In this document: positions 34,195 through 43,610 of the stretch, piece by piece
Position numbering within the stretch: position 1 is the first letter of the stretch
How the letters are laid out: each line of letters begins with the position of its first letter
Origin: Ruminococcus sp. AF41-9
GTDB taxonomy: Bacteria > Bacillota > Clostridia > Lachnospirales > Lachnospiraceae
Direction: 5' to 3'
Length of the DNA stretch: 64,000 nucleotides
Assembly: GCF_003477525.1 (NCBI RefSeq)
Contig: NZ_QUDO01000007.1
Location: 1-64,000, forward strand
Position numbers and translations under genes: made by a program
The notes under the pieces: generated by a model
The model's input: only the letters and a program-made list of their open reading frames with translations
Told to the model about the DNA's origin: nothing
The model's database searches: none

Positions 34195-35358
34195 CTATGC
34201 CTCCTGTATAAGCGGCATGTTTGCAAAAATTTTGCTCATGCGCTCTGCGATCTCGTCTCCCAGGTCGTCTGCCATTTCGCGGATCCGGTTCTTCATAACT
34301 TCAAAGACCTTTTCCTCGTCCATGGTTCCGCCCTCGATCTTAATAACCGGACTCATGTCCACGTTAATCTCAAAGGTGTTGTTGCCCTGCTGTCCCTGCA
34401 CTGCTGCATTGACAGAAACGGCTTTCTTGCCCTCGGATTCCTCTTCGCTACTATCCCCCGACATTTCCTGGCCGGTTACACTCCACACGCTCTTGCTTTC
34501 GTCCTGTGGCTGTGCCTGCAATGGCAAAATGGTATTGCTGGCCAGTTCTTCGCCGCCAGGCCCTACGATTCCGCCGTTTGCGTGGGCTGCAATTTCTCCA
34601 TTGCTGTCCAGCACGCCCAGGTCCTCGCCTGCCTGCTGCCACAACGCAATGCCGCGGCCACGCCTGCCAGGTACCGTCGGGATAACATACTCTTTGCCCT
34701 CTTCTCCTAACCAGGATAATTCTGCGCCATGCAGGCCCACCTCTCCACCGTTTGCATGTCCGGCAATGGATACAGAAACCGTTGATCCACTGCTGTGCGT
34801 GCTCAGTGAAGCGCTTGGGTTCGTGATATGGTAGGAAACTGTTACATTTACAGAAGCCCTTGCAGAATAAGGGGAGTTAAAAGCTGCTTGCAGCTCACTA
34901 CCTACTTGGCTGTAAACTGCTGCTATATTGTCGCTGGCTTTCTCGATTGTCACATCCGTGCTGCCATTGGTCTGCATAGTGTTGGAAAATGTATTATCAA
35001 GTTCCGCCTGTGCAGATGTGGCTGCCGGTGTTGCATCCGTGCTGCCTGCTTCTACGGTTAAATTGGTGGTCATTGTGGTGTCTGTGGTGTTTGTTTCACT
35101 GCTCAGAGCTGCCTGCGCTGCCTCTTCCACTGGTGTTGTGTCCGTGGATCCGGCTGTCGTGGTCACGTTTACCTGCTTCTCAACAGTCGTGTCCTCGCTT
35201 CCGCTTGCTGTGCTCTGCTCCACTGCTGCCTCAATACCACTTGTGTCTACCTGTACCAGATCGGACGGTATAGTTACCGTTGCCCCGGACTGTACTTGTA
35301 TGCCGGCACCGCTCAGGGTTCCTGTTTCCATTCCCAGGGCCGCCTCTATCTGTGCCAT
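34195..35358 (-). CDS. C-terminal part of the tape-measure protein (separate frame)
   Basis: 387 residues. Its end ([52 protein letters not shown]) is the usual C-terminal signature of tape-measure proteins. It begins in the -1 frame 13 bases before the stop of the 35346-39449 ORF and continues the same Thr/Ala/Val-rich composition. The joined span 34195-39449 is one base short of a multiple of three, so both frames were probably one 1751-residue gene. A genuine coupled start at ATGGCACAG cannot be excluded. Confidence 0.75.
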   Translation of the reverse strand: MAQIEAALGMETGTLSGAGIQVQSGATVTIPSDLVQVDTSGIEAAVEQSTASGSEDTTVEKQVNVTTTAGSTDTTPVEEAAQAALSSETNTTDTTMTTNLTVEAGSTDATPAATSAQAELDNTFSNTMQTNGSTDVTIEKASDNIAAVYSQVGSELQAAFNSPYSARASVNVTVSYHITNPSASLSTHSSGSTVSVSIAGHANGGEVGLHGAELSWLGEEGKEYVIPTVPGRRGRGIALWQQAGEDLGVLDSNGEIAAHANGGIVGPGGEELASNTILPLQAQPQDESKSVWSVTGQEMSGDSSEEESEGKKAVSVNAAVQGQQGNNTFEINVDMSPVIKIEGGTMDEEKVFEVMKNRIREMADDLGDEIAERMSKIFANMPLIQEA

Positions 35359-38300
35359 GCTGTCTCAGAATCAACCTCAACGTTTGCCAGGTCCACCTTT
35401 ACGCCGTCAGCAGTAACAGAAAACTCTGCACCCTCTGCGGTCAGTGCGGACATGGCCTGGTCAATGGCCGCTGTTGCTGCGTCTCCGTCAACCTCTGCGG
35501 TCAAGTTATCCATGGAAATTTTCAGCTCGTCCCCTGCGTGGATAATGTATGGGCTTTCAATACCGTTTTCCTCCGCTATTGTCTGCCAGTCAATTCCCAG
35601 GGCGTTGCCGATCTCCCATAAGCAATCCCCGGCTTTTACCTTGATGGTCGCGCCCTCTGCGGTCACGTCCTCGGTTTCGGCCAGATCGCCCAGCTTTTCG
35701 TTTAAGCTAGACACCCATGCGTCTTTGTCAATGTCTACGCCATCAACCTCCGCTTTCAGGTCTCCCAGCTCCACCGGTTCGTCAGTAACAGAAGCCGTGG
35801 CACGCTTCCAGGCTGCGGAAAACTCCTCTCCCAGCTGTCCCTTTGCGTCCATCTGGCTTACTGCGTCAATCAGGGCTTTGTCTCCGGAATCCGCAATGCT
35901 CTTGGCGTATACGTCCCAGGCTGCGCTTGTATCGCCGGAAGCAGCACCGATGGCCATAGTCTCGTTAAACTTGTCCATGATCTGCTTTGGCACATCCTGT
36001 CCAACCTTTACATATTCATCCACCAGGCCACGCATGGAGTCTGCATCCGGTTTCATGGCCTCCCACACTTTTTCAAGTGCGTTCTGGTCGCCGCTCTGCA
36101 GCCATTTCCAACCGCCGCCCTGCTGCGCATAATCTACGCCGAACGTGTTCAGATGGTCGTAAAGACTCTGAACATCATTGTTTTTCAGGTAGTTCTTTAA
36201 ATAATCAACCTCATTTCCCATGCTTTTCTGTGTCTTTCCCTGGTTTGTGGAGATTAAATCTCCATAAGTACCTCCCAGGGTATTATTTTCAAAGTCCAGA
36301 CTGGTCATGAGATCGTTAGCCTTTTGGTTTCTAATTGCCTGGCTGGCCAGGTCTTTGTAATGCTCATTCTGCCGCTTTGTAATTCGTCCAGAAGCCTCCG
36401 CGGCATTTAAGTATGAATAAAATTCTGTTGCCAGCGCCTGGGTTTCCTCTGCTGCGGTTTCTCTCTGTCCTGCCAGAGCCTCCACTACTGAAGTAAAGGA
36501 GTCTGCGGTCAGGTCTTTGCCGCTCAGGCTGCCGTATTCCTGGTTGATCCAGTCAAGCTGCGCCTGTGCTTCCGCCTGCTTCCATTTGCTGGTTATGCTG
36601 TTCATTTTATCCTGTAAAGCTGACACTGCCTGCGCTTCGTCAACATCAATAATGCCGTCCTGCAGTGCTTCCTCCACGGCCGTTTTCAGGTCATTGGATA
36701 GATTGGTCAGTTCCAGGTGGTCTGCTCGCGCCCATTCCTCAATACTGCTTGCCAGGCTTTCGCCCTCCTCAGTACCTCCCAGGAATGTCTGCACGCTTAT
36801 ATGGGCCGCAAATGTCCGGCTTTCAAGCTCGGAAATTTTGCTTTCCACAAAGGTTGTTACATTGTCCTTATAGGACTGCTGCTCGTCAGCGGTCAGCTCA
36901 ATGCCAACGCTGCTTTTCCATGTCAGTGCCTGGTTTGCTTGCAGTGCTTCCTCTGCTTTCTTTCTCAGTTCGTCGGCGTTCTTAAATTCATTGATCGCCA
37001 TCTCAACATTTACCAGGTACTTTGCATTTAAGATTCCGGAAGCTGCTTCCTCTGCCTGTTTCGCGCTCAGTTCAATGCTCCCGAAATGGTCCGCTAGGCT
37101 GTTACTGATCTGCTTCTCGTTGTAGTTATCTATAGCCACGCCGATAGCAACCACGGCCGCTGTAATCGCTGCCGCTGCAATACCAAATTTTGCAGCTGTT
37201 GGAATCATTCCGCCCAGGTCACTCACAAAGGCACCAACGGACGGAGCTGTCTGTGCTGCCAGCCCTATGTTTTTAATGGCGCTGCCAATAGGCGACAGTG
37301 CTTTTACCACGTTGCCTGCGTTGCCGATCAGGCTCGTTGCTCCTTTGGCAATCAGTCCAGCACTCAGCCATGAAGTCAGCCCGGCCTGTTCGCCGCCCGG
37401 CATAATCTTTGCAGCTTCTCCAAACAGGCTGCTCAGCCCCTTTGACAACAGGTGCTTGCCCTTACTGCCGGCCCATTTTGTAAATGGCTCTGCGATCAGT
37501 GTGTCCCATGCAATATCAACCTTTCCAAACAGGTCTGCGTTCTGCCATTCCTGGGAGTTGGTCATACCGCTCACGGTTCTCTTGATTCCCTCGGCCTTGC
37601 CGTCAACAAAGTCCATCAAGTTTGTAAGTGCTGCTGTTGCTGCCGGTGTTGCGTCTGTAATCGCGTCCACAACTCCACGGATGTACGGCGTCAATCTCTT
37701 TCCGAAACTGTTCTGTACGCCCTCAACGGCGGACTGCATAAGTGTCATGGAACCATCTAGGTTATCCAGCATAGTGTCTGCCATATCCTGTGCTGCATCT
37801 TTGGAATTGTAAATAGCTTCGCTCAGCTTGTTGTAATCCTCTTCACTGGCGTTGATGATCGCCAACATGCCGGCCATGGCCTCTTTTCCGAAAATAGTAG
37901 AAGCTGCTGCCGTCTGTTCAGTCTCAGAAAGTCCGCCCAGGCTGCCGCGCAAGTTATCCATAACACCTTTCAGAGTTTTCATGTTTCCAGAGCTATCTGT
38001 TAGGCTTATACCATACTCTTTCATAGCCGCTGCCATGCTGTCAGTAGGTGCTGCCATATTTGCCAGGGAAGTCTTTAGGGCTGTACCGGCCATGCTTCCC
38101 TTGATGGAACTGTTCGCCATCAGACCCAGTGCCAGGGACGTATCTTCAACGCTGTACTTCATGGCTCCGGCCACGGGTGCAACGTATTTGAACGATTCTC
38201 CCAACATACCAACGTTTGTATTTGCGCTTGCGCTTGCTTTTGCTAATACATCTGCAAAATGTCCCGAATCCCTCGCTTTCAATCCAAAAGCTGTCAACGC

Positions 38301-39449
38301 ATCCGTAACAATATCCGAGGTACTTGCCAAATCTTCTCCGGAAGCTGCTGCCAGGTTCATAATACCGGATATACCAGCGGTCATTTGTTCTGGTTCCCAC
38401 CCGGCCATTGCCATGTAATTAAACGCCTCGGCTGCCTCTGTCGCTGTGAACTTGGTCGTTGCTCCCATTTCCTGGGCTTTTGCTGTCAGGTCCTCAAACG
38501 CCTGCCCTGTTGCTCCGGAAATGGCTCCGACCTGGCTCATCATGCTTTCAAAGTTTTTGTAAGTGTTTACCGTATCGCCCAGGCCTACACTGATACCCAG
38601 TGCAGCACCCGCCTGTGTCAGCGGGTTCTTTGCAGCGTTCATTATTGCCGTCAGAGGTGCTGTTGCTGCATCCACAACGCTCACTGTTGCCGTCCAGACG
38701 CTGCCGTCCCAGGCTGCTGCTTTATCCCGCACGCTATCAATAACCGGGCTTGCGTTGTCGTCTGCTCCCAGCTGCGCGGATCCGGAACTTCCGGAAAAAT
38801 TCTCAACAGCATCCTCCGCTGCTCGTACAATCGGGGTGGCGTTATCATCCGCCCCCAGCTCTGCTGTGGCGCTCGTACCGTCCAACATTTCCGCGGCGTC
38901 CTCCGCTGCTCGTATTGCCTGGGTGGCGTTGTCGTCTGCTGTTAGCTCTACGGTTGCCACACCCCCATCCAGGGACGCCAGCGCGTCGCCCGCGTCCCTT
39001 ATCTCCATGGTGGCGCTATCATCCGCGCTTAACCCCACAACCGCCTCATTGCCATTCAGGGCGGTCAGTGAGTCGCCCACGTCGTCAATAATTCCAGTTG
39101 CGTTATTGTCTGCTCCCACTTCAACGTCCGAGGCAGTGCCGTCCAGGGTTGCTGCCTGGTCTGCTACGTCGCTCAGGGTTCCTGTGGCTGCATTGTTCAC
39201 GCCTACGTCAACGCTTGGGCTTACACCGTCCAGGGATTCCGCCTGGTCAGATACACGGCTCAGTCCCTGGCTTGCGTTGTCGTCTAACTCGATATCAATA
39301 TTGTGCGCTCTTTCCAACCGATCAAGGCGACGCTGTGTGCGGTCCCACGCACGTTCAAACGCCGTCAGGTTTCTTGTGGCCGACTGCACACCAGCACCGG
39401 TGCGGTCAACCGCTTCTATCGGAATTTCAATAGTCAATGTTTCGGCCAC
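35346..39449 (-). CDS. tail tape-measure protein (N-terminal and central part)
   Basis: 1367 residues from GTG 39449. Residues about 50-250 contain seven repeats of 29 residues centred on DDNAT. Then comes the TP901-type core (MMSQVGAISGATGQAFEDLT, EMGATTKFTATEAAEAFNYM, ASTIFGKEAMAGMLAIINAS). A hydrophobic region near 675-770 is followed by coiled regions and a LysM domain near the end (VKAGDCLWEIGNALGIDW). It sets tail length and may help DNA entry. The ORF stops abruptly at VDSETAWHR where the next frame takes over. Confidence 0.88.
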   Translation of the reverse strand: MAETLTIEIPIEAVDRTGAGVQSATRNLTAFERAWDRTQRRLDRLERAHNIDIELDDNASQGLSRVSDQAESLDGVSPSVDVGVNNAATGTLSDVADQAATLDGTASDVEVGADNNATGIIDDVGDSLTALNGNEAVVGLSADDSATMEIRDAGDALASLDGGVATVELTADDNATQAIRAAEDAAEMLDGTSATAELGADDNATPIVRAAEDAVENFSGSSGSAQLGADDNASPVIDSVRDKAAAWDGSVWTATVSVVDAATAPLTAIMNAAKNPLTQAGAALGISVGLGDTVNTYKNFESMMSQVGAISGATGQAFEDLTAKAQEMGATTKFTATEAAEAFNYMAMAGWEPEQMTAGISGIMNLAAASGEDLASTSDIVTDALTAFGLKARDSGHFADVLAKASASANTNVGMLGESFKYVAPVAGAMKYSVEDTSLALGLMANSSIKGSMAGTALKTSLANMAAPTDSMAAAMKEYGISLTDSSGNMKTLKGVMDNLRGSLGGLSETEQTAAASTIFGKEAMAGMLAIINASEEDYNKLSEAIYNSKDAAQDMADTMLDNLDGSMTLMQSAVEGVQNSFGKRLTPYIRGVVDAITDATPAATAALTNLMDFVDGKAEGIKRTVSGMTNSQEWQNADLFGKVDIAWDTLIAEPFTKWAGSKGKHLLSKGLSSLFGEAAKIMPGGEQAGLTSWLSAGLIAKGATSLIGNAGNVVKALSPIGSAIKNIGLAAQTAPSVGAFVSDLGGMIPTAAKFGIAAAAITAAVVAIGVAIDNYNEKQISNSLADHFGSIELSAKQAEEAASGILNAKYLVNVEMAINEFKNADELRKKAEEALQANQALTWKSSVGIELTADEQQSYKDNVTTFVESKISELESRTFAAHISVQTFLGGTEEGESLASSIEEWARADHLELTNLSNDLKTAVEEALQDGIIDVDEAQAVSALQDKMNSITSKWKQAEAQAQLDWINQEYGSLSGKDLTADSFTSVVEALAGQRETAAEETQALATEFYSYLNAAEASGRITKRQNEHYKDLASQAIRNQKANDLMTSLDFENNTLGGTYGDLISTNQGKTQKSMGNEVDYLKNYLKNNDVQSLYDHLNTFGVDYAQQGGGWKWLQSGDQNALEKVWEAMKPDADSMRGLVDEYVKVGQDVPKQIMDKFNETMAIGAASGDTSAAWDVYAKSIADSGDKALIDAVSQMDAKGQLGEEFSAAWKRATASVTDEPVELGDLKAEVDGVDIDKDAWVSSLNEKLGDLAETEDVTAEGATIKVKAGDCLWEIGNALGIDWQTIAEENGIESPYIIHAGDELKISMDNLTAEVDGDAATAAIDQAMSALTAEGAEFSVTADGVKVDLANVEVDSETAWHR
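38700..39302 (-). repeat. seven 29-residue (87-bp) repeats in the tape measure
   Basis: The motif (D/N)(D/N)(N/S/A)A(T/S) followed by an A/D-rich helix and LDG recurs at exact 29-residue steps (about residues 57, 86, 115, 144, 173, 202, 231). Codons differ between copies, so this is an old protein-level repeat. Confidence 0.75.
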
Positions 39450-39451
39450 TT

Positions 39452-39631
39452 TTACTCACCGCCCTCCTCAGTGCCGTCTCTTGCTTTCTGCTCAGCTATC
39501 AGCTGTATTTTCATACTTTCCAGCATGAGCACCTGCGCCCAGTCTGGTTTGCTCAAAAACTCGTCAAATGGGATATGATGCCGTTGGAAAATAATGTGCA
39601 TAAGCGTTGTTTTGCCGCCGGCTTCGATTAG
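39452..39631 (-). CDS. frameshift-only extension of the tail assembly chaperone (gpT-like)
   Basis: 59 codons open in the -1 frame directly after the slippery site, with no start of their own: LIEAGGKTTLMHIIFQRHHI, DEFLSKPDWAQVLMLESMKI and a stop two bases before the tape-measure start. It would be fused to the 39628-40143 product to give a protein of about 230 residues, like gpGT of lambda and the equivalent pair of P2-like phages. It binds tape measure and tube during tail assembly. Confidence 0.85.
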   Translation of the reverse strand, partial: LIEAGGKTTLMHIIFQRHHIPFDEFLSKPDWAQVLMLESMKIQLIAEQKARDGTEEGGE

Positions 39632-40143
39632 TTTTTTGCTACATCCTCCATAGTCGGCTGATATCCGGAAATCTCGTCAAGTTTGGCCAGGATCTCGTCT
39701 TTCTCGCCGGATTTCAGAACCACCTCAACCAGGTCAGTGCCGTTCAGCACGTTCAGGTTCTTCCATGCGTCACGGTTATCCCAAATCTTGTCACGATCTT
39801 CCTCAACGGTTGCCTCATAGATCAGCTGTGCGCGGTATCTGGCAGCGTCAACACTCTCTGCCACTCTTGTACCCAGCTGCTTGTTGCGCTTGTAGTTTGT
39901 GTTATCTTTCTTGCACTTCAAATATTCATCTTCACCCATAGGGCGGATACGGAAAGACAGCACAACAGCGCCGTTTCTCTTAATTTCAATCGGTACTGCT
40001 TCCTCTGCGTCTGTCTTGTATGCGGCGGCTGCCATAAGTCCGCCCAGGATGTCATTTTCGTACTTTCTCACTGTTGCTTTCTTCTCGTCCTCAGTCATTT
40101 CAACAGCTGCCTCATTTTCTAAATTCACATTCTTAGTTGCCAT
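39628..40143 (-). CDS. tail assembly chaperone (gpG-like, XkdN-like)
   Basis: 171 residues. KKATVRKYENDILGGLMAAA, FRIRPMGEDEYLKCKKDN and YEATVEEDRDKIWDNRDAWK match the XkdN family preceding tape measures. The last codons read GCA AAA AAC TAA, which places a slippery heptamer right before the stop. It is produced in excess over the frameshifted form. A minus-strand hairpin lies upstream at 40167-40198. Confidence 0.85.
   Translation of the reverse strand: MATKNVNLENEAAVEMTEDEKKATVRKYENDILGGLMAAAAYKTDAEEAVPIEIKRNGAVVLSFRIRPMGEDEYLKCKKDNTNYKRNKQLGTRVAESVDAARYRAQLIYEATVEEDRDKIWDNRDAWKNLNVLNGTDLVEVVLKSGEKDEILAKLDEISGYQPTMEDVAKN
39631..39637 (-). promoter_or_regulatory. programmed -1 frameshift heptamer A AAA AAC
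   Basis: In the zero frame codons read GCA AAA AAC TAA. A AAA AAC is among the most efficient -1 slippery sequences known. The -1 frame is open for 59 codons with tail-chaperone-like content. Confidence 0.85.
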
Positions 40144-40166
40144 GTTCTCAAATCCTCCTGGTTTAT

Positions 40167-40198
40167 TTTAAAAATGCCGCGAGGCTATTCCCCGCGGC
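40167..40198 (-). terminator. terminator/attenuator between tail tube and chaperone genes
   Basis: GCCGCGGGG and CCTCGCGGC pair around AATAG on the minus strand, followed by ATTTTTAAAAT. It lies 32 bases after the tube gene and probably lowers expression of the downstream chaperones relative to the tube. Confidence 0.65.
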
Positions 40199-40229
40199 TC
40201 TGTCTGTGTAGTTATGTTGTTATATTGCT

Positions 40230-40691
40230 TTAGGCTCTCAGCTTGCCCTGCTGGTTTACTGCGCCGTTTACGAACAGGCTCCACTGTCTCTTAATCAGGT
40301 CGCCCACTGTTACGTTCTGCAGGTCAATGTTTCCGGACGGTACACAATCGTTGTATACCAGTCTTTCCTCGGAACCGTTGCGGCCCTTAATAACACCCTG
40401 GAAGTTCCAGGACGGCATTTCTCCGGACTTCATGCCTGCCAGCAGATCTGTAATAAACTCCCCATCCTCTACCACGATTTCGGTACAGGTAAGTGTCTGG
40501 CCATAGCTGGTAAAGATCTCATGTTCCTGCGGGTCTCCCAGCGGCTGGAACTTGGTGTTTGTAACATTGACCTGCGCCTGGTAGGTCTCCATAGTAGCCA
40601 GCAGCTTGCCCTTTGCGTTGTACAGTGCTCCATTCTTACCGGTCAGCACCTTTTTGGCGTTTGCGACCGCCTGTGTGTTGATAATACCCAT
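40230..40691 (-). CDS. tail tube protein (XkdM-like)
   Basis: 153 residues. AVANAKKVLTGKNGALYNAK, TYQAQVNVTNTKFQPLGDPQ and TLTCTEIVVEDGEFITDLLA are the XkdM/DUF2001 pattern. It forms the inner tube of the contractile tail. Directly downstream of the sheath as in PBSX. Confidence 0.88.
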   Translation of the reverse strand: MGIINTQAVANAKKVLTGKNGALYNAKGKLLATMETYQAQVNVTNTKFQPLGDPQEHEIFTSYGQTLTCTEIVVEDGEFITDLLAGMKSGEMPSWNFQGVIKGRNGSEERLVYNDCVPSGNIDLQNVTVGDLIKRQWSLFVNGAVNQQGKLRA

Positions 40692-40710
40692 TGTCCTTTA
40701 TCTCCTTTCT

Positions 40711-42132
40711 TTACTCAGAATCTTCCTCAGCCGCAAAGCGGAAGCGGAATGTCAGGTAAATAGTTTCAATGCTGTCAAGGTCGTCAACAGCAATAATGAA
40801 CCATGCAGAATCTCCCTGTGCTGGATTTCCCTCGTCCTCAATTACGGTACCGGATAACAGCTTCTTTTCTCCTACCATGGCGTCAACAACTCGCTGTGCC
40901 GCTGCAATAACAGCTGCGCGTCCGTCGGGGTCATTGTCAACCTGTCCGATCAGCACCTCAGTAGTCTGCTCAACACGGTCCATCAACTCAAAACGCTCTT
41001 TTACACGACGGATTTTCTTCCATCCTGCGTCCTGGTCTTTGCTCAGGGTAACGAGGGTATTGATTGCTTTCTCAATCCATACCTGCTTGCTCTTGCTGGT
41101 AGAAAGTACAATACAGCCGGATTTCAAGGCTTTCTTAATGGTTCCACTGTTCAGGGTTTCTTTCAGCTTCGCTGCTCCGCTGATCACGGTATGAGTCAGG
41201 GAAGCATTGGAAGCTCCTGCACAAATCAGGCCACCGATTCTTGCCGCCAGCATATAACCCTCATACTCAACGCCGTCTGTGCCAATGTACGGATTCAGTA
41301 CATAGTGGATTTTTTCGTCATTGAATGCCGCTGCGTGCTGCATACGGGTTTCAATCTCCACGGAGCTAGGCTCTGCCACGGTCGCCATGGTATATGCTCC
41401 CTCCTGGAACACTCTGGCAACGTGAGTTGCAATCAGTGTGTGGACTGCTGCGTCGTTGGTATCAACGATGATCATGTCTCTCACTTCTGCCTCACTTGCG
41501 TTTGCAGCTTCTCCGTATGCTGCAGTGTTTACTGTCGGGTTTGTACCGGTGGTAAAGGCTTTCTGTGTAACATCTGCCAGAGTGCCGTTTCCTGGAGCTT
41601 TCTTCGTGGCTTTCACGTACTTGCTGTTTGCAAATGCGGCCACAATTCCGTCAACCTCTGTTTTTCCGGCTGCAAAGGTTACTTTTTCAAGGGCTTTTGT
41701 TCCCTCGTAGATGGTTGCCTCTTTTGCTGTTTCATCATCCAGGGAAGCCTTTACGGTAATGGTAAATGCTCTGTTTCCAGGATAAAGTGCTGTAAGCACA
41801 ACAGCATCAACAGCAGCGCTGGCTGTGGTATCTTTCAGAGTAATTGTTGCCGGCGTTCCGCCAGTTCCAACACGTACCACAACGCACTCCTCCATGCCTC
41901 CGGCCATAAATGCTGTGATAGCATCATATCCGGAACCCGCACCGATAACGTTGGAAACATCAGTGCTCTGGTCAATCGTGACCGGTGTGTTTAATGCTCC
42001 CCAGTTACCTGTTACAAGTGCGCAACCGACGCCAGATCTGGCTCCGGCTGCTTCTACTCCGCCCGCGTTCTCATAGCGCTTGTATACGCCAGGGCGTTCT
42101 TTCTTCTCTCCTACAACAAAAAATCCGCTCAT
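40711..42132 (-). CDS. tail sheath protein (XkdK-like)
   Basis: 473 residues. RPGVYKRYENAGGVEAAGAR opens the typical sheath N-terminus. The insertion domain (residues 90-220) is Thr/Ala-rich. The C-terminal core shows YVLNPYIG, AARIGGLICAGASNASLTHT and VEQTTEVLIGQVDNDPDGRA. It polymerises around the tube and contracts on infection, so the phage has myovirus morphology. The start overlaps the stop of the upstream gene by one base. Confidence 0.9.
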   Translation of the reverse strand: MSGFFVVGEKKERPGVYKRYENAGGVEAAGARSGVGCALVTGNWGALNTPVTIDQSTDVSNVIGAGSGYDAITAFMAGGMEECVVVRVGTGGTPATITLKDTTASAAVDAVVLTALYPGNRAFTITVKASLDDETAKEATIYEGTKALEKVTFAAGKTEVDGIVAAFANSKYVKATKKAPGNGTLADVTQKAFTTGTNPTVNTAAYGEAANASEAEVRDMIIVDTNDAAVHTLIATHVARVFQEGAYTMATVAEPSSVEIETRMQHAAAFNDEKIHYVLNPYIGTDGVEYEGYMLAARIGGLICAGASNASLTHTVISGAAKLKETLNSGTIKKALKSGCIVLSTSKSKQVWIEKAINTLVTLSKDQDAGWKKIRRVKERFELMDRVEQTTEVLIGQVDNDPDGRAAVIAAAQRVVDAMVGEKKLLSGTVIEDEGNPAQGDSAWFIIAVDDLDSIETIYLTFRFRFAAEEDSE

Positions 42133-42419
42133 TAGTTTTTAACCTCCTTGTTGGCAAATTTCTTTACAAGCTCCTCAGCTTCCGCTTTGGTCGCTTCTTT
42201 CTTTCCGGCTACTGCAAAGGCAGCGCGCACAATGTCCGGGCTGTATTTGCCCTCAAACACTTTTGCAGCTGCTCTGGCGTATTCCTCGGCAGTGTAGACC
42301 GGTGCTGTGGGCTTCTCAGCCGCCTCATTTTCGGCTTTTACGGCCTCAGCCCTGGAATTGTCCGCCTGCACCTGTTCAGCCGTTTCTGTGGCTTCTGTGG
42401 GCTTCTTGGTTGTTGCCAT
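42132..42419 (-). CDS. small Ala/Glu/Lys-rich phage protein
   Basis: 95 residues, low-complexity N-terminus (TTKKPTEATETAEQVQ) then a helical C-terminal part (YARAAAKVFEGKYSPDIVRA) that resembles short Ho/decoration-adjacent proteins next to sheath genes. Function unknown. Confidence 0.6.
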   Translation of the reverse strand: MATTKKPTEATETAEQVQADNSRAEAVKAENEAAEKPTAPVYTAEEYARAAAKVFEGKYSPDIVRAAFAVAGKKEATKAEAEELVKKFANKEVKN

Positions 42420-42432
42420 TTCTTCGTCCTCC

Positions 42433-43302
42433 TTATTTGTTGAAATAGGTTTCTTTCAGCGGGTGGGAATACTCACTGAAATTCTCAGTTGCATACTGCC
42501 CTTTGATGGTTATCTGCCCCCTGGTCAGGTAGTCGGCGGCATTATCAACCGCCAATTCATCAAAAAGCAGCGGTGCACCGTCCAGGAGGATAATTTCTCC
42601 CAGTCTGGCCAGGGTGTCGTATAGATACCGTGTCCAGCTGTTCCTTGCCTCCGGCGTTGGTGCGATCACATGTATGGCCATGCTGCACTCCATCCATGTG
42701 AGTGCGCATGTCTGGCGTTTCTTTTTCGTCCCGGAAATGCGCACATAAATAGCCGGGTGGAAGTCACTCGGCTCATAAAAACTTTCAATATGGTCTTTGT
42801 TGATCACAAGGGCGTCTGTTTCCCAGCGTTTCAAAAATTCCTGCATTGCAAGTGCCGGATCCGGTGCCTGTGTGATCTGCTGTGGGAATGCAATCAGCAA
42901 AAATGTAAGCGAACACCCGTTTACTAGGGTGTTAGGGTTCTGGCTGTCATTCATTTCAAACAGCTCCGTTCTGGCCCAGGTAATACAATAGGCTCCATCA
43001 TCCGCCTGCATTACCACGTCGCAAAGCGCTATGCGCACCAGCGGCGCCAACTCCTCCGGTGGCTTGCCTGTGTCGTCGCTGTATACGTTCACGCTTACCA
43101 TGCCGCTGCTGTGCCGTTCCGGGTCTGCTGTCATGTCTACCAGATAATCAGCGCGGGGGTACTGGCTCACTCCCCACCCCTGGGCTTTGTCGTCCGGTGC
43201 TTTCTGTAAAAACACCGCCGGAACGCCCTCATACTTTGCCAGGCTCTCTGCCAGTTCTTTCTCCTGAACAAGCCTGGTATAGATCAGTTCTTCCAGAGTC
43301 AT
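42433..43302 (-). CDS. putative tail terminator/connector protein
   Basis: 289 residues. TLEELIYTRLVQEKELAESL and WGVSQYPRADYLVDMTADPE fit the N-terminal part of tail terminator or tail-completion families. VYDTLARLGEIILL-like helices follow near the end. Position between the gp10-like protein and the sheath supports a head-tail joining role. It overlaps the previous gene by 4 bases. Confidence 0.55.
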   Translation of the reverse strand: MTLEELIYTRLVQEKELAESLAKYEGVPAVFLQKAPDDKAQGWGVSQYPRADYLVDMTADPERHSSGMVSVNVYSDDTGKPPEELAPLVRIALCDVVMQADDGAYCITWARTELFEMNDSQNPNTLVNGCSLTFLLIAFPQQITQAPDPALAMQEFLKRWETDALVINKDHIESFYEPSDFHPAIYVRISGTKKKRQTCALTWMECSMAIHVIAPTPEARNSWTRYLYDTLARLGEIILLDGAPLLFDELAVDNAADYLTRGQITIKGQYATENFSEYSHPLKETYFNK

Positions 43303-43598
43303 GCTGTCACGCCGTCGCTTTCATTTGCTGCGGGTACAATGTCCTGTACGGCCTGCATGTCCTCCGTCCAGGTTCCCTGCCATTCCCCGCCAGCCACTTC
43401 ACTTGCCAGCATTACAAAGTGGTTTGAAACATTCCCTATGCCAGTGTGGTAAAGCACAACGAGCTCATTGCTGGTTATCCCAACAACAAGCCCGTTTCTG
43501 TACTCGTCCCATGTTTTATGCTTTGCCCTTATCAGGTCGCCTTTGTGCACCTGCTCACTGTCAAAAACAGGTGCCGCTCTGTCTTTTATCAATGCCAT
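43299..43598 (-). CDS. small head-tail region protein
   Basis: 99 residues, beta-rich SH3-like core (KGDLIRAKHKTWDEYRNGLV, VVLYHTGIGNVSNHFV). Family not recognised. Lies between gp10-like and tail terminator genes; likely structural or chaperone. Confidence 0.6.
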   Translation of the reverse strand: MALIKDRAAPVFDSEQVHKGDLIRAKHKTWDEYRNGLVVGITSNELVVLYHTGIGNVSNHFVMLASEVAGGEWQGTWTEDMQAVQDIVPAANESDGVTA

Positions 43599-43610
43599 GC
43601 TGGCACCTCC

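Noticed and set aside
38563..39528. Long plus-strand open frame (321 codons) opposite the tape measure
   Set aside because: It mirrors a codon-biased repeat gene on the other strand and has no ribosome-binding site, family motif or partner genes on plus.
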